Shown: positions 1 to 8,419, counted from the stretch's first letter. The stretch: 53,756 bases of DNA from Cytophagales bacterium (GCA_947457925.1 CANGYA010000005.1:1-53756), one strand, 5' to 3'. Notes: generated by a model not told the origin, from the sequence alone. Numbers and translations: made by a program.

Positions 1-14
1 AAATAAGTTTGATT

Positions 15-83
15 GTCTTCAAGAAGCTCTATAAAGATGACATCTTTTAGAAAGATGTCATCTTTATAGAGCTTCTTGAAGAC
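15..83. repeat. Perfect 33-bp inverted repeat with 3-nt loop
   Basis: Positions 15-47 (starting GTCTTCAAGAAGCTC) are the exact reverse complement of 51-83, separated only by TAG at 48-50. The RNA of either strand would form a very stable hairpin. There is no long U run after either arm, so it is not a textbook intrinsic terminator. A palindromic mobile-repeat remnant or a transcription-stopping hairpin at the operon end are both possible. Confidence 0.9.
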
Positions 84-182
84 TACGTATAACAATTCAT
101 AGCACGACACTATAAAAGATTACATCTTTGTAAGACATTTTTATTACGTATTAAGTAAGAGTAACTAATTAATTGATAATAT

Positions 183-249
183 TGTACCATAGACTTTACT
201 CTGTGAGTCTTTGATTATCAAGAGATTACAGACTAAAGTCTGTGGTACA
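183..249. repeat. Dispersed inverted-repeat element, copy A
   Basis: The core is bounded by TGTACCATAGACTTTA at the left and TAAAGTCTGTGGTACA at the right, which are imperfect inverted repeats. Nearly the same sequence, with about 30 nt of extra flank on the left, occurs in the opposite orientation at 20418-20498. Related, more diverged copies lie at 35265-35342 and 41691-41763. All four are intergenic. This is a MITE- or REP-like family with no coding capacity. Confidence 0.8.
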
Positions 250-315
250 TTTATTTTTTCCAATTACTTATTACTTATTTACTTAGGATAAACTGCATAT
301 TGTATAAAACTAAAA

Positions 316-1590
316 TCAATTTTGTAGTAGTTGAGCCACTATAGTAGCTATACGTTTTTTATTTATATCTGCTGATAGTTCATAGGCAGACTGATGTACT
401 TGTTGCTTGTAATACATGATTTGCTCTTGTGTAAGAGCATTGAGTTTAGCTGCTAAATTTTGTGGTGTGTAGTCATCTGCCACTATTCCTAAGTCATATT
501 TGTGTACATACTTGGTCATTTCTGGCGAGGGAGCTATGGCAAGAGCTAATCTGGCTTGCACAAATTCAAAAAGTTTATTAGGTAGTGCATAGTGATAGTT
601 TAAGTTGATAGGGGCTAGTATAAATACACCAATATCATATTGATTAGTATGATTAGGTATTTCTCGTGTAGCTACAGGTGGCTTAAATTGGATTCTATTA
701 TTATGAATAGCACTTTCTACTAATTTATCATAGTAGGGTTTTGTGTAAATATCATGTACTAAAATTAAATCTAACGTGAATCTTTCATCTAAATAGTTTA
801 TCATTTCAATCATTAATTCTATTTTACGGCTTGGGCTACAAATACCATGATGTATCAATTTAATGTGTTTAGCATCAGTTATAGTAGGTGTTAAATCATA
901 AAAAGATGTTGCATTGGTAATCACTTCAGGGGCAACGCCAAAGTTTTTGGCATACTCCTGTGCTATGCCATCGCAGACTGTAGTCATGTAGTCTGCCTGT
1001 GGGATATATTCTTTGCACAACCACGTTTTGTAGGGTTGCTCTCTCTGTACCCATTCAGGGTTGTCTTCTATTTCTCTTGGGTGGTACTCATGGGCATCAA
1101 ATAAAACCTTTGCCTTGCTTTTTTTAGCTATACCTAAGGCTATTGGCAAAGTATCTATGTCATTGGCTATAATTACATCAATTTTTTCTTGACCAAAAAC
1201 ATCAACTATTTTATTAGGATTACCAGCTTGTACACTTCCGCCCCAATACCTCTGATAGTGCTTAGTGGTATGGTAGTTCTCCATTTCTCTTTTTTTGTTC
1301 AATGCCCTTACAGTCGGAAATACCCATTTGTAATAGGGCTTGCCAACTAACAAAGAAACCGCCTTGCGAAAAAAAGCTGGGTACTGCAAATGAAACGTAA
1401 GTTCCTCTGGCAGATTATATTTGAGGTGTGAGTAAGAGTTGATTTTCACAAACCTCGACGGATAGCGTAAATTAGGGGCTATTCCGCACTGAATAAGCTC
1501 ATAATTGTCTTTCAAAGCCTCTATTTGTCTAATAATGCGAGGGTCTTTGTCAAAATCACTGTAGGATAAAATTAGTATGTTTTGGCTCAT
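316..1590 (-). CDS. Glycosyltransferase, GT4-like (GT-B fold)
   Basis: This 424-aa protein probably transfers a sugar from a nucleotide-sugar donor onto a growing surface glycan at the cytoplasmic side of the inner membrane. The N-terminus (ILILSYSDFDKDPRI) and the HEYHPRE motif near residue 166 are typical of Bacteroidota capsule glycosyltransferases. The segment around 336-358 (LPNKLFEFVQARLALAIA) matches the C-terminal nucleotide-binding region of GT4 enzymes, with the Glu in KLFEF. No signal peptide or membrane helix is seen. It is the last gene of the 13-gene minus-strand operon and starts 6 nt after the previous gene. Sugar and linkage specificity cannot be read from the sequence. Confidence 0.85.
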   Translation of the reverse strand: MSQNILILSYSDFDKDPRIIRQIEALKDNYELIQCGIAPNLRYPSRFVKINSYSHLKYNLPEELTFHLQYPAFFRKAVSLLVGKPYYKWVFPTVRALNKKREMENYHTTKHYQRYWGGSVQAGNPNKIVDVFGQEKIDVIIANDIDTLPIALGIAKKSKAKVLFDAHEYHPREIEDNPEWVQREQPYKTWLCKEYIPQADYMTTVCDGIAQEYAKNFGVAPEVITNATSFYDLTPTITDAKHIKLIHHGICSPSRKIELMIEMINYLDERFTLDLILVHDIYTKPYYDKLVESAIHNNRIQFKPPVATREIPNHTNQYDIGVFILAPINLNYHYALPNKLFEFVQARLALAIAPSPEMTKYVHKYDLGIVADDYTPQNLAAKLNALTQEQIMYYKQQVHQSAYELSADINKKRIATIVAQLLQN

Positions 1591-1596
1591 ATATCT

Positions 1597-2847
1597 CTAA
1601 AAAATTAAACCATCTCTTTCGCCTGTGGGTACATGGGCTTTGTACCAATCACAGTCTTTTACATAGGCAGTCCATTGGTTATACAAGGATACATACTCTT
1701 TTTCAGGCAAAAAATCATTTCTAAAAAATGTTGGATAAAAATCATACTGCCTTTGTTCTTTGGGTGTATTTAAGGCATATAATACTCTTTTTACTACGGC
1801 TTTAGGGCTATGATACTTCTCTACATAAGCACGACCTTGAGCTGCTAATTTACAACGCAAATCATAGTTTTCAATAATAGCCTTCAATTCATCATACAAG
1901 TTATGTGGATTTACATCTACAAAGGGGCAATCTTCGGGAACTTTTGCGTACTTTCTGCCTATACTTGTCAATACTACTTTGCCACAAGCCAATCCTTCTC
2001 TATCTTGTGTACCTGCATAGGGGGTAAATAATTGCCCAATTAATATATCTGCTTTGGCGTATTCTTCAAGGGCTTGCTGGTAAGGCATATTTTGTATGAG
2101 CTTAAATTCAAATTCATACCCTTCATTTTTAAGTCTTTCTATAGCTGGTAGTATAAATCTTGTACCTTTGAAATGTGCTGATGAAGGGGCATGTACAATC
2201 ATAGGGTTTTTAGCTCTTTGAGTTGGTTGATGCAAAAAATTATTAGGATTTACAATCGTAAAAACCTGATGATAAGGTCTTAATGCTAATTGAGATTGGT
2301 TAGGGTGGCTAAGAATTATATCAGAATACTTTTCTGCTGTTCTCAAAAAAGATAATTTTTGAGTTAAGTATTTTTCATCAAAGCCATTCATTGAGTCTTT
2401 GCTATACTCTATAGGCAGTAAACCAGCTTGTGAAAAATCTTGCTGCATACTTGTAATCCAACGAATATCGTCTCCAACAAAAAAGGTAATAATCTTTTTG
2501 CCTAATTGCTTTAACCTCGCATAATCTTCATAGTTAGGCTGAAAACTAAACCAAATAAATACAAAAGTATCGCATTGTTTAATGGCTTCGCCCCATACAT
2601 AATCAAATGGGTTGGTACTCTTACCTCGCAAATAATTTAAAGGGTAGAAGGGAAATTGTTTAAAAAAACTTACCTTACTTTTGCCCAGTTCATATAATTT
2701 ATAGTCTATGTTATTGTTATCTACTATACTTCCATTAGGTAGATGCACAGCTGTTATCGTTTCATAGCCATTCTCCTCTAAGCCTAATTTCCAACCTTGC
2801 ATTAGAGAAGCTATGTTGTGCATACCTACAAATACTTTGTTTTTCAT
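1597..2847 (-). CDS. Glycosyltransferase, GT4-like family
   Basis: This 416-aa protein begins KVFVGMHNIASLMQGWKLGL. Its C-terminal half contains an EGLACGKVVLTS-type segment near residues 284-295, preceded by KADILIGQL, as in GT-B glycosyltransferases, where the Glu contacts the donor nucleotide. No membrane helix is seen. It sits second from last in the polysaccharide operon, with 3 nt between its upstream neighbour and its start codon and 6 nt to the next gene, so translation is probably coupled. It likely adds one residue of the repeating unit. The family call is moderate, because the N-terminal half is not one I recognise closely. Confidence 0.75.
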   Translation of the reverse strand: MKNKVFVGMHNIASLMQGWKLGLEENGYETITAVHLPNGSIVDNNNIDYKLYELGKSKVSFFKQFPFYPLNYLRGKSTNPFDYVWGEAIKQCDTFVFIWFSFQPNYEDYARLKQLGKKIITFFVGDDIRWITSMQQDFSQAGLLPIEYSKDSMNGFDEKYLTQKLSFLRTAEKYSDIILSHPNQSQLALRPYHQVFTIVNPNNFLHQPTQRAKNPMIVHAPSSAHFKGTRFILPAIERLKNEGYEFEFKLIQNMPYQQALEEYAKADILIGQLFTPYAGTQDREGLACGKVVLTSIGRKYAKVPEDCPFVDVNPHNLYDELKAIIENYDLRCKLAAQGRAYVEKYHSPKAVVKRVLYALNTPKEQRQYDFYPTFFRNDFLPEKEYVSLYNQWTAYVKDCDWYKAHVPTGERDGLIF

Positions 2848-2850
2848 AAA

Positions 2851-3771
2851 TTAGCTTAATAAATTATTTTTTGAAGGTGTAAAACTTGATGCTGTAACCA
2901 ACAGTAATCCTGAATTACAATTTACTATAAAATCACCATTGGCAAATACCTCTACTATCTGACCAATCTCTGCATAAGGGTAAGTAATTTTAGTATCAAA
3001 AGGCTGAGCTTGCCAAATCATAAGTTTTTCGTTTTCTACAAAAGTAAAAGCCCCTGGATAGGGTTTTGTCAATGCTCTTATAAAGTTGTAAATTTCAAAT
3101 ACTGTTTTCTCCCAATCAATTCTACCGTCTTCTGGCGTACGTTTTGGGTAATAAGTAGGCTCTCCTAATTGTGGATAGGTGATCAATTCACCTTTTAAGA
3201 GTTTAGGAATAAACCGTAGCATTATTTGTTGTGTTATTATAGCATTTTTGTAATAAATGGTTTTACAAGTATCCCACTCATTAATATCAAAAATTTCATA
3301 ATGAAAAACATCACCATCATCTACACCTTCTTTGATAATAAAATAGTGCATAATAAACCGTTTTTTGCCTTCTATCAAAGACCAATTAATAGGAGACCTC
3401 CCTCGCCCTTTAGGTAAAAATTCAGAACTTCCATGCACGCCTATTGCTCCAATAGAAAGAGTTTGTAGAATCTCGTCAGGAAATAGCCTCTGCCAACCAC
3501 CTTGCACCAATAAATCGAATTGATGTTCTTGAAAAAAAGCTATATCTCTTGGGCTTTTCATTGAGTATTTTTCAACATAATAAATAGGAATATTATATTG
3601 ATTTGCCAAATCTGCAAAATCTTTATACCCTGCTACTTGTTGTTCTTGTGCTTTTTCTTTGGTAATTAATACAAAATAAGCAAAGGAGATTCCATTTTCT
3701 AATAAGCCTTTAACGGATTCCCAACCAGCTTCTAAGCACCCACACATGACGATTTTTTTATCATTTACCAT
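2851..3771 (-). CDS. Formyltransferase-family protein (sugar N-formyltransferase-like)
   Basis: This 306-aa protein has a formyl_trans_N-like fold followed by a C-terminal domain with IYNFIRALTKPYPGAF, as in Fmt and ArnA-type enzymes. Enzymes of this family move a formyl group from 10-formyl-tetrahydrofolate to an amino group. The active-site loop reads GVHGSSEFLPKGRGRSP (111-127). His113 and Asp151 match the usual His and Asp, but the conserved Asn two residues before the His is Gly111. A related motif, HGS followed by LPxGRGRSPxNW, seems to define a subfamily found in O-antigen loci, so it may still be active on sugars. It directly follows a deacetylase gene (1-nt gap). It is unlikely to be the housekeeping Fmt, given its place in the operon. 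Confidence 0.75.
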   Translation of the reverse strand: MVNDKKIVMCGCLEAGWESVKGLLENGISFAYFVLITKEKAQEQQVAGYKDFADLANQYNIPIYYVEKYSMKSPRDIAFFQEHQFDLLVQGGWQRLFPDEILQTLSIGAIGVHGSSEFLPKGRGRSPINWSLIEGKKRFIMHYFIIKEGVDDGDVFHYEIFDINEWDTCKTIYYKNAIITQQIMLRFIPKLLKGELITYPQLGEPTYYPKRTPEDGRIDWEKTVFEIYNFIRALTKPYPGAFTFVENEKLMIWQAQPFDTKITYPYAEIGQIVEVFANGDFIVNCNSGLLLVTASSFTPSKNNLLS

Positions 3772-3772
3772 A

Positions 3773-4519
3773 TTACCAATCTATATTTTCACGGTTAGCT
3801 TTAATAAGAGAATTGTTATAGTAGTTTTTGGTTTTTTCAGCCCGTCCATCTATCCATCTATATACTCTTTGTTTAGGCGACATGACTTCGGCTTGCCACC
3901 ACTCATGAGTAAGTATCTGTATGCGTGGGTTGTTTTCTTCTATCACATCTATAATGCGTTTAAAACGCCAATAACCATTCGAGTCTGAACAGTAAGTAAC
4001 ATTTTCTTGAAAGTAATTTGCATACGTATTGACTAAACCGCCATACGTTGCTGCCTTACAGTTCATAGTAAAAGGGGTTGTATTGTGAAAAGAAAAAGCT
4101 TTAATTTCTGTATCAAAAAATTTTTCCAAGATAAATTTCTCAAAAATAATTTTTTCATCTAAACTTTCTTCGTCTTGAATGTTGTAAAAATGTGTATCGA
4201 AGTGCAGCCCCACCTGATGCCCCATGCCAATAATGTCTTTTACTAACTTCGCAACTTCTGCCTCTAACAAGTTGTAAAACTCACTATGTAAGTGTAAAAA
4301 ATAGGTACTTCTTACGCCTTCTTCTGCTTCTATTTCTGCCATTTTTTTGGCAGAATGCACAGAAAAGTCCAAATCATGTCGCCAAAGAGCAAATTTTTCA
4401 TCTTTATCAAAATCAGTAAAAAACCTGAATTGATAACCCATTGCTTTGGCTTTTTGTAAAATTTTGCGGTATTCTTCACGAGTAAAGTCTGCAAAACGAT
4501 ATTTTTCTGCGTTTGTCAT
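3773..4519 (-). CDS. Polysaccharide deacetylase-like protein (NodB/CE4-like)
   Basis: This 248-aa protein has the layout of a NodB-like metal-dependent deacetylase. RHDLDFS at 47-53 provides the Asp residues, STYFLHLHSEFYN follows at 71-83, and GLHFDTHFY at 104-112 could supply a His pair (H106, H110). The family removes N- or O-acetyl groups from sugars. There is no signal peptide, so it would act on a cytoplasmic nucleotide sugar or lipid-linked intermediate. The next gene, 1 nt downstream, encodes a formyltransferase, and a second deacetylase/formyltransferase pair lies just upstream in the operon. The natural inference is that an acetyl group is swapped for a formyl group. Confidence 0.7.
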   Translation of the reverse strand: MTNAEKYRFADFTREEYRKILQKAKAMGYQFRFFTDFDKDEKFALWRHDLDFSVHSAKKMAEIEAEEGVRSTYFLHLHSEFYNLLEAEVAKLVKDIIGMGHQVGLHFDTHFYNIQDEESLDEKIIFEKFILEKFFDTEIKAFSFHNTTPFTMNCKAATYGGLVNTYANYFQENVTYCSDSNGYWRFKRIIDVIEENNPRIQILTHEWWQAEVMSPKQRVYRWIDGRAEKTKNYYNNSLIKANRENIDW

Positions 4520-4525
4520 ACGGTT

Positions 4526-5461
4526 TTATTTTAGTCGTTTTCTAATACTTTTTATAAAAGCAGCAGGTAAATTTCTGTTATTTTGGTACTCTACTTCTTT
4601 CAATATCACTTTGCCTTTCCCTGTAATAACAACTACTTCGCCTGTGTCATTATAAATATGTGCAACTTGTCCTGCAACTGCCAAATAGTTTTCGTCATCT
4701 TCATAAATAGCTGCCCGCCAAATAATCAATTTTTCCCCTTCATACTCACAAAAAGCTCCACTATATGGTTCAGAAGAAGCATTGATAAGTCTTACAACTT
4801 CTTCATTAGATTGTTGCCAATTTATTTTACCATCTTCAGGCAGGCGTGGGTAAGTACGTAGAGCATCTTTAGGGTCTTTGGATTGTACCTCCAGATAATA
4901 CGCTGGATTTTGACTCAACTTCATTACGCTGTTGAGCATCATAGGCGGAATTTCTTTGTTAAGCCATTCCCAAATCTCTCCTATTCGTGTATGAATAGTA
5001 ATATCCAAATATTTTCTGTCAATAATATTACCAGAGTCTAATTCTCCGCCTATCATTTTATGAATACATAAACCCACCTTTTGTTCCTTATTAAGAATTG
5101 CCCAAGCTGCACAAGCATTGCCACGATAGCGAGGTAAATCGCCAAGATGAGCATTGAGAATACCAATCGGAAACAAATCTATCACTTCTTGAGCTATTAC
5201 ACCCGAATAATTAATACTTACAGCAAGAGGAATACTACCTAATGATTTTATTTTCTGTATATTTTCTGTGCTATTTATCTTTGCAGAATGAATAAATACT
5301 GCTCCAATTTTATGGGCTAATGCCTCAAAATCTTGTGCAGTCTTTTTGTATTCAGGAGCCTCTTTAGCCGTAACGATAAGAGGAATCTCATATCCTTGTG
5401 CAAGTAGTAGTTCTGTAACTTCAAATAGAATTTCTGTTCTGCCAATAATGCCTATTTTCAT
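4526..5461 (-). CDS. Formyltransferase-family protein with intact catalytic triad
   Basis: This 311-aa protein contains the loop ILNAHLGDLPRYRG (101-114) and LDSGNI (141-146), so the family's catalytic Asn-His-Asp set is present as N103, H105 and D142. The C-terminal part (ASSEPYSGAFCEYEGEKL) matches the Fmt/ArnA C-terminal domain. It would use 10-formyl-tetrahydrofolate to N-formylate an amino sugar. It overlaps the upstream deacetylase-like gene by 4 nt and is followed 6 nt later by a second deacetylase-like gene. Compared with the paralogue at 2851-3771, it keeps the Asn that the other lacks. A role as initiator-tRNA formyltransferase is unlikely in this context. Confidence 0.8.
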   Translation of the reverse strand: MKIGIIGRTEILFEVTELLLAQGYEIPLIVTAKEAPEYKKTAQDFEALAHKIGAVFIHSAKINSTENIQKIKSLGSIPLAVSINYSGVIAQEVIDLFPIGILNAHLGDLPRYRGNACAAWAILNKEQKVGLCIHKMIGGELDSGNIIDRKYLDITIHTRIGEIWEWLNKEIPPMMLNSVMKLSQNPAYYLEVQSKDPKDALRTYPRLPEDGKINWQQSNEEVVRLINASSEPYSGAFCEYEGEKLIIWRAAIYEDDENYLAVAGQVAHIYNDTGEVVVITGKGKVILKEVEYQNNRNLPAAFIKSIRKRLK

Positions 5462-6168
5462 GCTTTTGTACTAAATTGATAATAAAATTCACTTAATGTA
5501 GTAGTTCTTGTTTGATTTTCTTTTAGGTATTCCAGAATAGTGATTAAGGCATCTCTTACGCCCTTTTTTTGGGTGTTACGATATTCTTTCAAATGCTTAT
5601 AATCATGATAATAAGGTTTAGCTTGCAAGTAAGTAGCCTCACAGTCTGTATTTAAAAAAATATGTATCGGGTGAAAATCAAATATCAATAAGTCATCACT
5701 CAATAAATTTACCCCTAAAGCCCCAAAATCTTTTTCATGCAAATAATGAATATCATCTTCCCAATTATAGGGTATCCGCAAGAGTCCATTCCATAGTGCA
5801 TAGGGTTCAATTTTTTGATAAGGGCAAAAATGGTCGCATTCATATAAAATTGATTTTTGCTTATATAAACTAAGTAGTCTGCTACTTTGTACCAATCCAT
5901 GTGACCGAACCCCTTTAGCTGTTGGATAAATCTCTAATAGCTTATCAATCACTTCATTCGCAGAAACAGTCGACTTTCCTTCTAATAAAGGATTGAAATT
6001 AGGGTGAATTGCAACCTCAAAGATATTTTTATTACAATTTTTGACAACTTCAGAGTCATGTGTGGCAAATAATGTGCATTTTACATTGTATTGCTCAAAA
6101 ATAGCAAAAGTATCTGCTAAAACTTCTTCGGAAGCCCAATCTATATCACAAGTTATGAATATTGGCAT
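5458..6168 (-). CDS. Polysaccharide deacetylase-like protein (WbmS-type)
   Basis: This 236-aa protein begins IFITCDIDWAS, with D8 and D10 in the place of the metal-binding Asp of NodB-like deacetylases. It continues with AIHPNFNPLLEG (53-64) and GVRSHGL, a pattern I associate with the WbmS family of O-antigen deacetylases; that assignment is from memory. No signal peptide or membrane helix is present, so it likely acts on a cytoplasmic sugar intermediate. Its stop overlaps the start of the formyltransferase gene by 4 nt, which points to coupled translation and a joint reaction. The substrate is unknown. Confidence 0.65.
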   Translation of the reverse strand: MPIFITCDIDWASEEVLADTFAIFEQYNVKCTLFATHDSEVVKNCNKNIFEVAIHPNFNPLLEGKSTVSANEVIDKLLEIYPTAKGVRSHGLVQSSRLLSLYKQKSILYECDHFCPYQKIEPYALWNGLLRIPYNWEDDIHYLHEKDFGALGVNLLSDDLLIFDFHPIHIFLNTDCEATYLQAKPYYHDYKHLKEYRNTQKKGVRDALITILEYLKENQTRTTTLSEFYYQFSTKA

Positions 6169-6169
6169 T

Positions 6170-7333
6170 TTAAAAAATTTCGTTAATAGTCAGAAGTTGA
6201 ATGTTAGGTTGATTTAAGGTGCTATTTATCAATTTCTCTTTAATTTGTTTACCAAAAGAATAAGAAAAGATAATTGTTAAGTCAGGAGGATTGCTGATAA
6301 AATCTTCCAAGTTCTCCACGCTTATATCAAAGCAAGGTAGATATTTAGTATATAAGTATTCAGATTCATCAAAAAATCGTAGTTGAATACCTAATCTTTC
6401 TATATCGTCTTTTAAGAGATACAGTAAATTCAAGGCTCTAATTGGCACATAAATACCTATACTTTTTTGTTGGTTTAGCTCAAAGAGTTTTTTGAGTTGT
6501 AATGTTTTCGTTTCAAAAAGTATCTTGAAGTTATTATACAAACTTTCATCAATACTATTTATTGGTTTGCTGGTCGTATTTTGTAATGCTTGAGCTGCAA
6601 TATGTATATTTCCACCAAAAGAAGATTTTTTTGCTTCAACAACAGTATAGCCATTCGTCAGCAGTAAATTGGTCAGGTTTTCTACCGTAAAGTAAGAGTA
6701 ATGCTCGTGAAAAAGCATAGATATATCTCCATTTTTGATATATGTTTCACAGTCGGGAACAGACAGAATAAGCAAACCTTTCTCTGCCACCAACTTAGAT
6801 TTAATGACCGCCAATATACTATTAAGGTCATCGATATGTTCGAGTAGATTATAGGCTATGATTATATCAAACTTTTTATCTTTAACTTCTTCGCTAGGGA
6901 AAAAACCATTGATACAACGAATAGGATATTTGCCTATACGGGCATAACCCGGCTCATAGCCAAGTACCTCTGCACCTTTTTTCTGAAATTCATGTAACAA
7001 ATAGCCTGTTCCACAACCTATTTCTAATACTTTTTTATCTTGAAGTTCGTGTAGGTTTACAAGTATTTCAATAAAACGTATAAAGTCATCTGCATATTTT
7101 TTTCCTATTCCATCGGCATCCATTAAGCCTATTACTTCAGAGCCAATGCTGTATGCTTTTTCTAAACTTTCTACTACTTGTGGGGTAGCTATTTGGCTAA
7201 GTAATCCAAGTTCTTTGTTGTAGTAGAGTTGAAAAGTCAATGCTTTGGGTAGTATGCTTTCATTATATATCTTCTCTGGATACCAATAAAATGGTATATC
7301 ATGTGAAAAAATCAAGTTATCTAAGTTTTCCAT
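6170..7333 (-). CDS. Class I SAM-dependent methyltransferase
   Basis: This 387-aa protein has the SAM-binding motif VLEIGCGTGYLLHEF around residue 100, then IIAYNLLEHIDD and HEHYSYFTVENLTNLL. This order is typical of sugar C- or O-methyltransferases of the Methyltransf_12/23 type. A C-terminal domain of about 130 residues (IGIYVPIRALNLLYLL onward) resembles the C-methyltransferase C-terminal domain. It would methylate a nucleotide sugar or a glycan residue in the cytoplasm. It ends 1 nt before the first deacetylase gene and follows the ATP-grasp gene by 19 nt. The N-terminal zinc motif of the 3-C-methyltransferases is not seen, so the exact reaction is uncertain. Confidence 0.8.
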   Translation of the reverse strand: MENLDNLIFSHDIPFYWYPEKIYNESILPKALTFQLYYNKELGLLSQIATPQVVESLEKAYSIGSEVIGLMDADGIGKKYADDFIRFIEILVNLHELQDKKVLEIGCGTGYLLHEFQKKGAEVLGYEPGYARIGKYPIRCINGFFPSEEVKDKKFDIIIAYNLLEHIDDLNSILAVIKSKLVAEKGLLILSVPDCETYIKNGDISMLFHEHYSYFTVENLTNLLLTNGYTVVEAKKSSFGGNIHIAAQALQNTTSKPINSIDESLYNNFKILFETKTLQLKKLFELNQQKSIGIYVPIRALNLLYLLKDDIERLGIQLRFFDESEYLYTKYLPCFDISVENLEDFISNPPDLTIIFSYSFGKQIKEKLINSTLNQPNIQLLTINEIF

Positions 7334-7352
7334 TTGTTAGTAATTAATCTTT

Positions 7353-8402
7353 TTAGGTAGTAAAAAATACTTCTTCTTTCAGTCCACGTACTATATGGGC
7401 ATAATTGTAGGGGAAGTTTGGTGTTATTTTTTCGCCCAATACTTCTTTTCTTATAAGCACATCAGGTTCGTTATAGCCAACCATTGCCCTTAGTGAAGTT
7501 GTGCCAGAAAATCTTGGATTGATTTCAAATATATACACTTTGTCATCTACTAATCTGCACTGCAAATTAATAGAATAGTTGGCTTTTAGAGTTTTAGCTA
7601 TCTCACTACATTGTGCAGTTACAGCAGGAAAATGTCCAAATTCGCCTTGTGAAATTCCACTACTAATGACCAAACTATTGCCAAGAGATTGATTAGAAGA
7701 ATAGTTAGGGACTCTTAATCTACAGCTTAGTCCACTACTAATTTGTCTTTTGAGAGCTATTGCATTAATATAGTTGCTATCCTTATCAAAAAGCACACCC
7801 ACCGTATATTCATGTTCAGGTGTTCCCACATATTCTTGAACAATAAACTGTGGGTAAATTTTTAATAAAAAAGAAGCAAATAATTCTAACTCACCTTTGT
7901 TTTGTGCTATCATTACATTCATTGAACCACCACCACCTATAGACGGCTTTAAAACATTAGGGAAATAGTCTATGTTTGCAATGTCCTCTATTTTACTAAT
8001 TGCATGGGATTTTGGAAAATAGAAATTGTTTTTTGCTAAGAAATGAATTGTTTTTGTCTTATCTAAGCAGATATTTAATACATCTTTAGGATTGACAAAA
8101 AGATGTATGCCTTCTTTTCTAAAAACGTCAGCATTATCCGCCAATAGTTGGAGTTCAGCTTCATAACCAGAAAATATAACTTTTATATTATGTTTTCTTG
8201 ATATTTCTAAGATAGTTTCTATATAATTGGGTTGTGTGGCTTTAGGAACAACATAAGCAAAATCTACCTCTTTGAAGCCTTTGCTAATATTGGTAATGTC
8301 TGTACCAATAATAGTATAATTGTAGGCTGATAGGCGTAGGGCTTTGATAAGTTGTTCGCCAACGCCACCACCACCAATGCCAGTTACTAAAACATTTATC
8401 AT
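7353..8402 (-). CDS. ATP-grasp ligase, CarB/PylC-like
   Basis: This 349-aa protein shows an N-terminal Rossmann-like region (VLVTGIGGGGVGEQLIKAL), the glycine-rich ATP loop KPSIGGGGSMNV near residues 150-161, VQEYVGTPEHEYTVGV, and the metal-binding EINPRFSG near residue 293. ATP-grasp enzymes of this type form an acyl-phosphate from a carboxylate and couple it to an amine. In a polysaccharide operon the likely job is to attach an amino acid or other amine to a uronic acid, or to build such a precursor. Start 8402 is a plain ATG, 17 nt after the phosphoesterase gene. The substrate cannot be inferred from sequence alone. Confidence 0.8.
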   Translation of the reverse strand: MINVLVTGIGGGGVGEQLIKALRLSAYNYTIIGTDITNISKGFKEVDFAYVVPKATQPNYIETILEISRKHNIKVIFSGYEAELQLLADNADVFRKEGIHLFVNPKDVLNICLDKTKTIHFLAKNNFYFPKSHAISKIEDIANIDYFPNVLKPSIGGGGSMNVMIAQNKGELELFASFLLKIYPQFIVQEYVGTPEHEYTVGVLFDKDSNYINAIALKRQISSGLSCRLRVPNYSSNQSLGNSLVISSGISQGEFGHFPAVTAQCSEIAKTLKANYSINLQCRLVDDKVYIFEINPRFSGTTSLRAMVGYNEPDVLIRKEVLGEKITPNFPYNYAHIVRGLKEEVFFTT

Positions 8403-8419
8403 ATTTTTAAGTGATTTAC

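Larger units (their letters stand above)
1..315. other. Gene-free stretch downstream of the polysaccharide operon
   Basis: I see no plausible gene here. The stretch holds a perfect 33-bp inverted repeat (15-83), a short element around 84-130 that resembles the region at 53629-53665, and one copy of a dispersed inverted-repeat element (183-249). It lies downstream of the last gene of the minus-strand polysaccharide operon, so the 15-83 hairpin might also help end that long transcript, although it lacks a clear U-tract. Confidence 0.6.

Noticed and set aside
2851-5461. Either formyltransferase as the housekeeping methionyl-tRNA formyltransferase
   Set aside because: Both are embedded in a glycan operon, each paired with a deacetylase, and no def gene is nearby.
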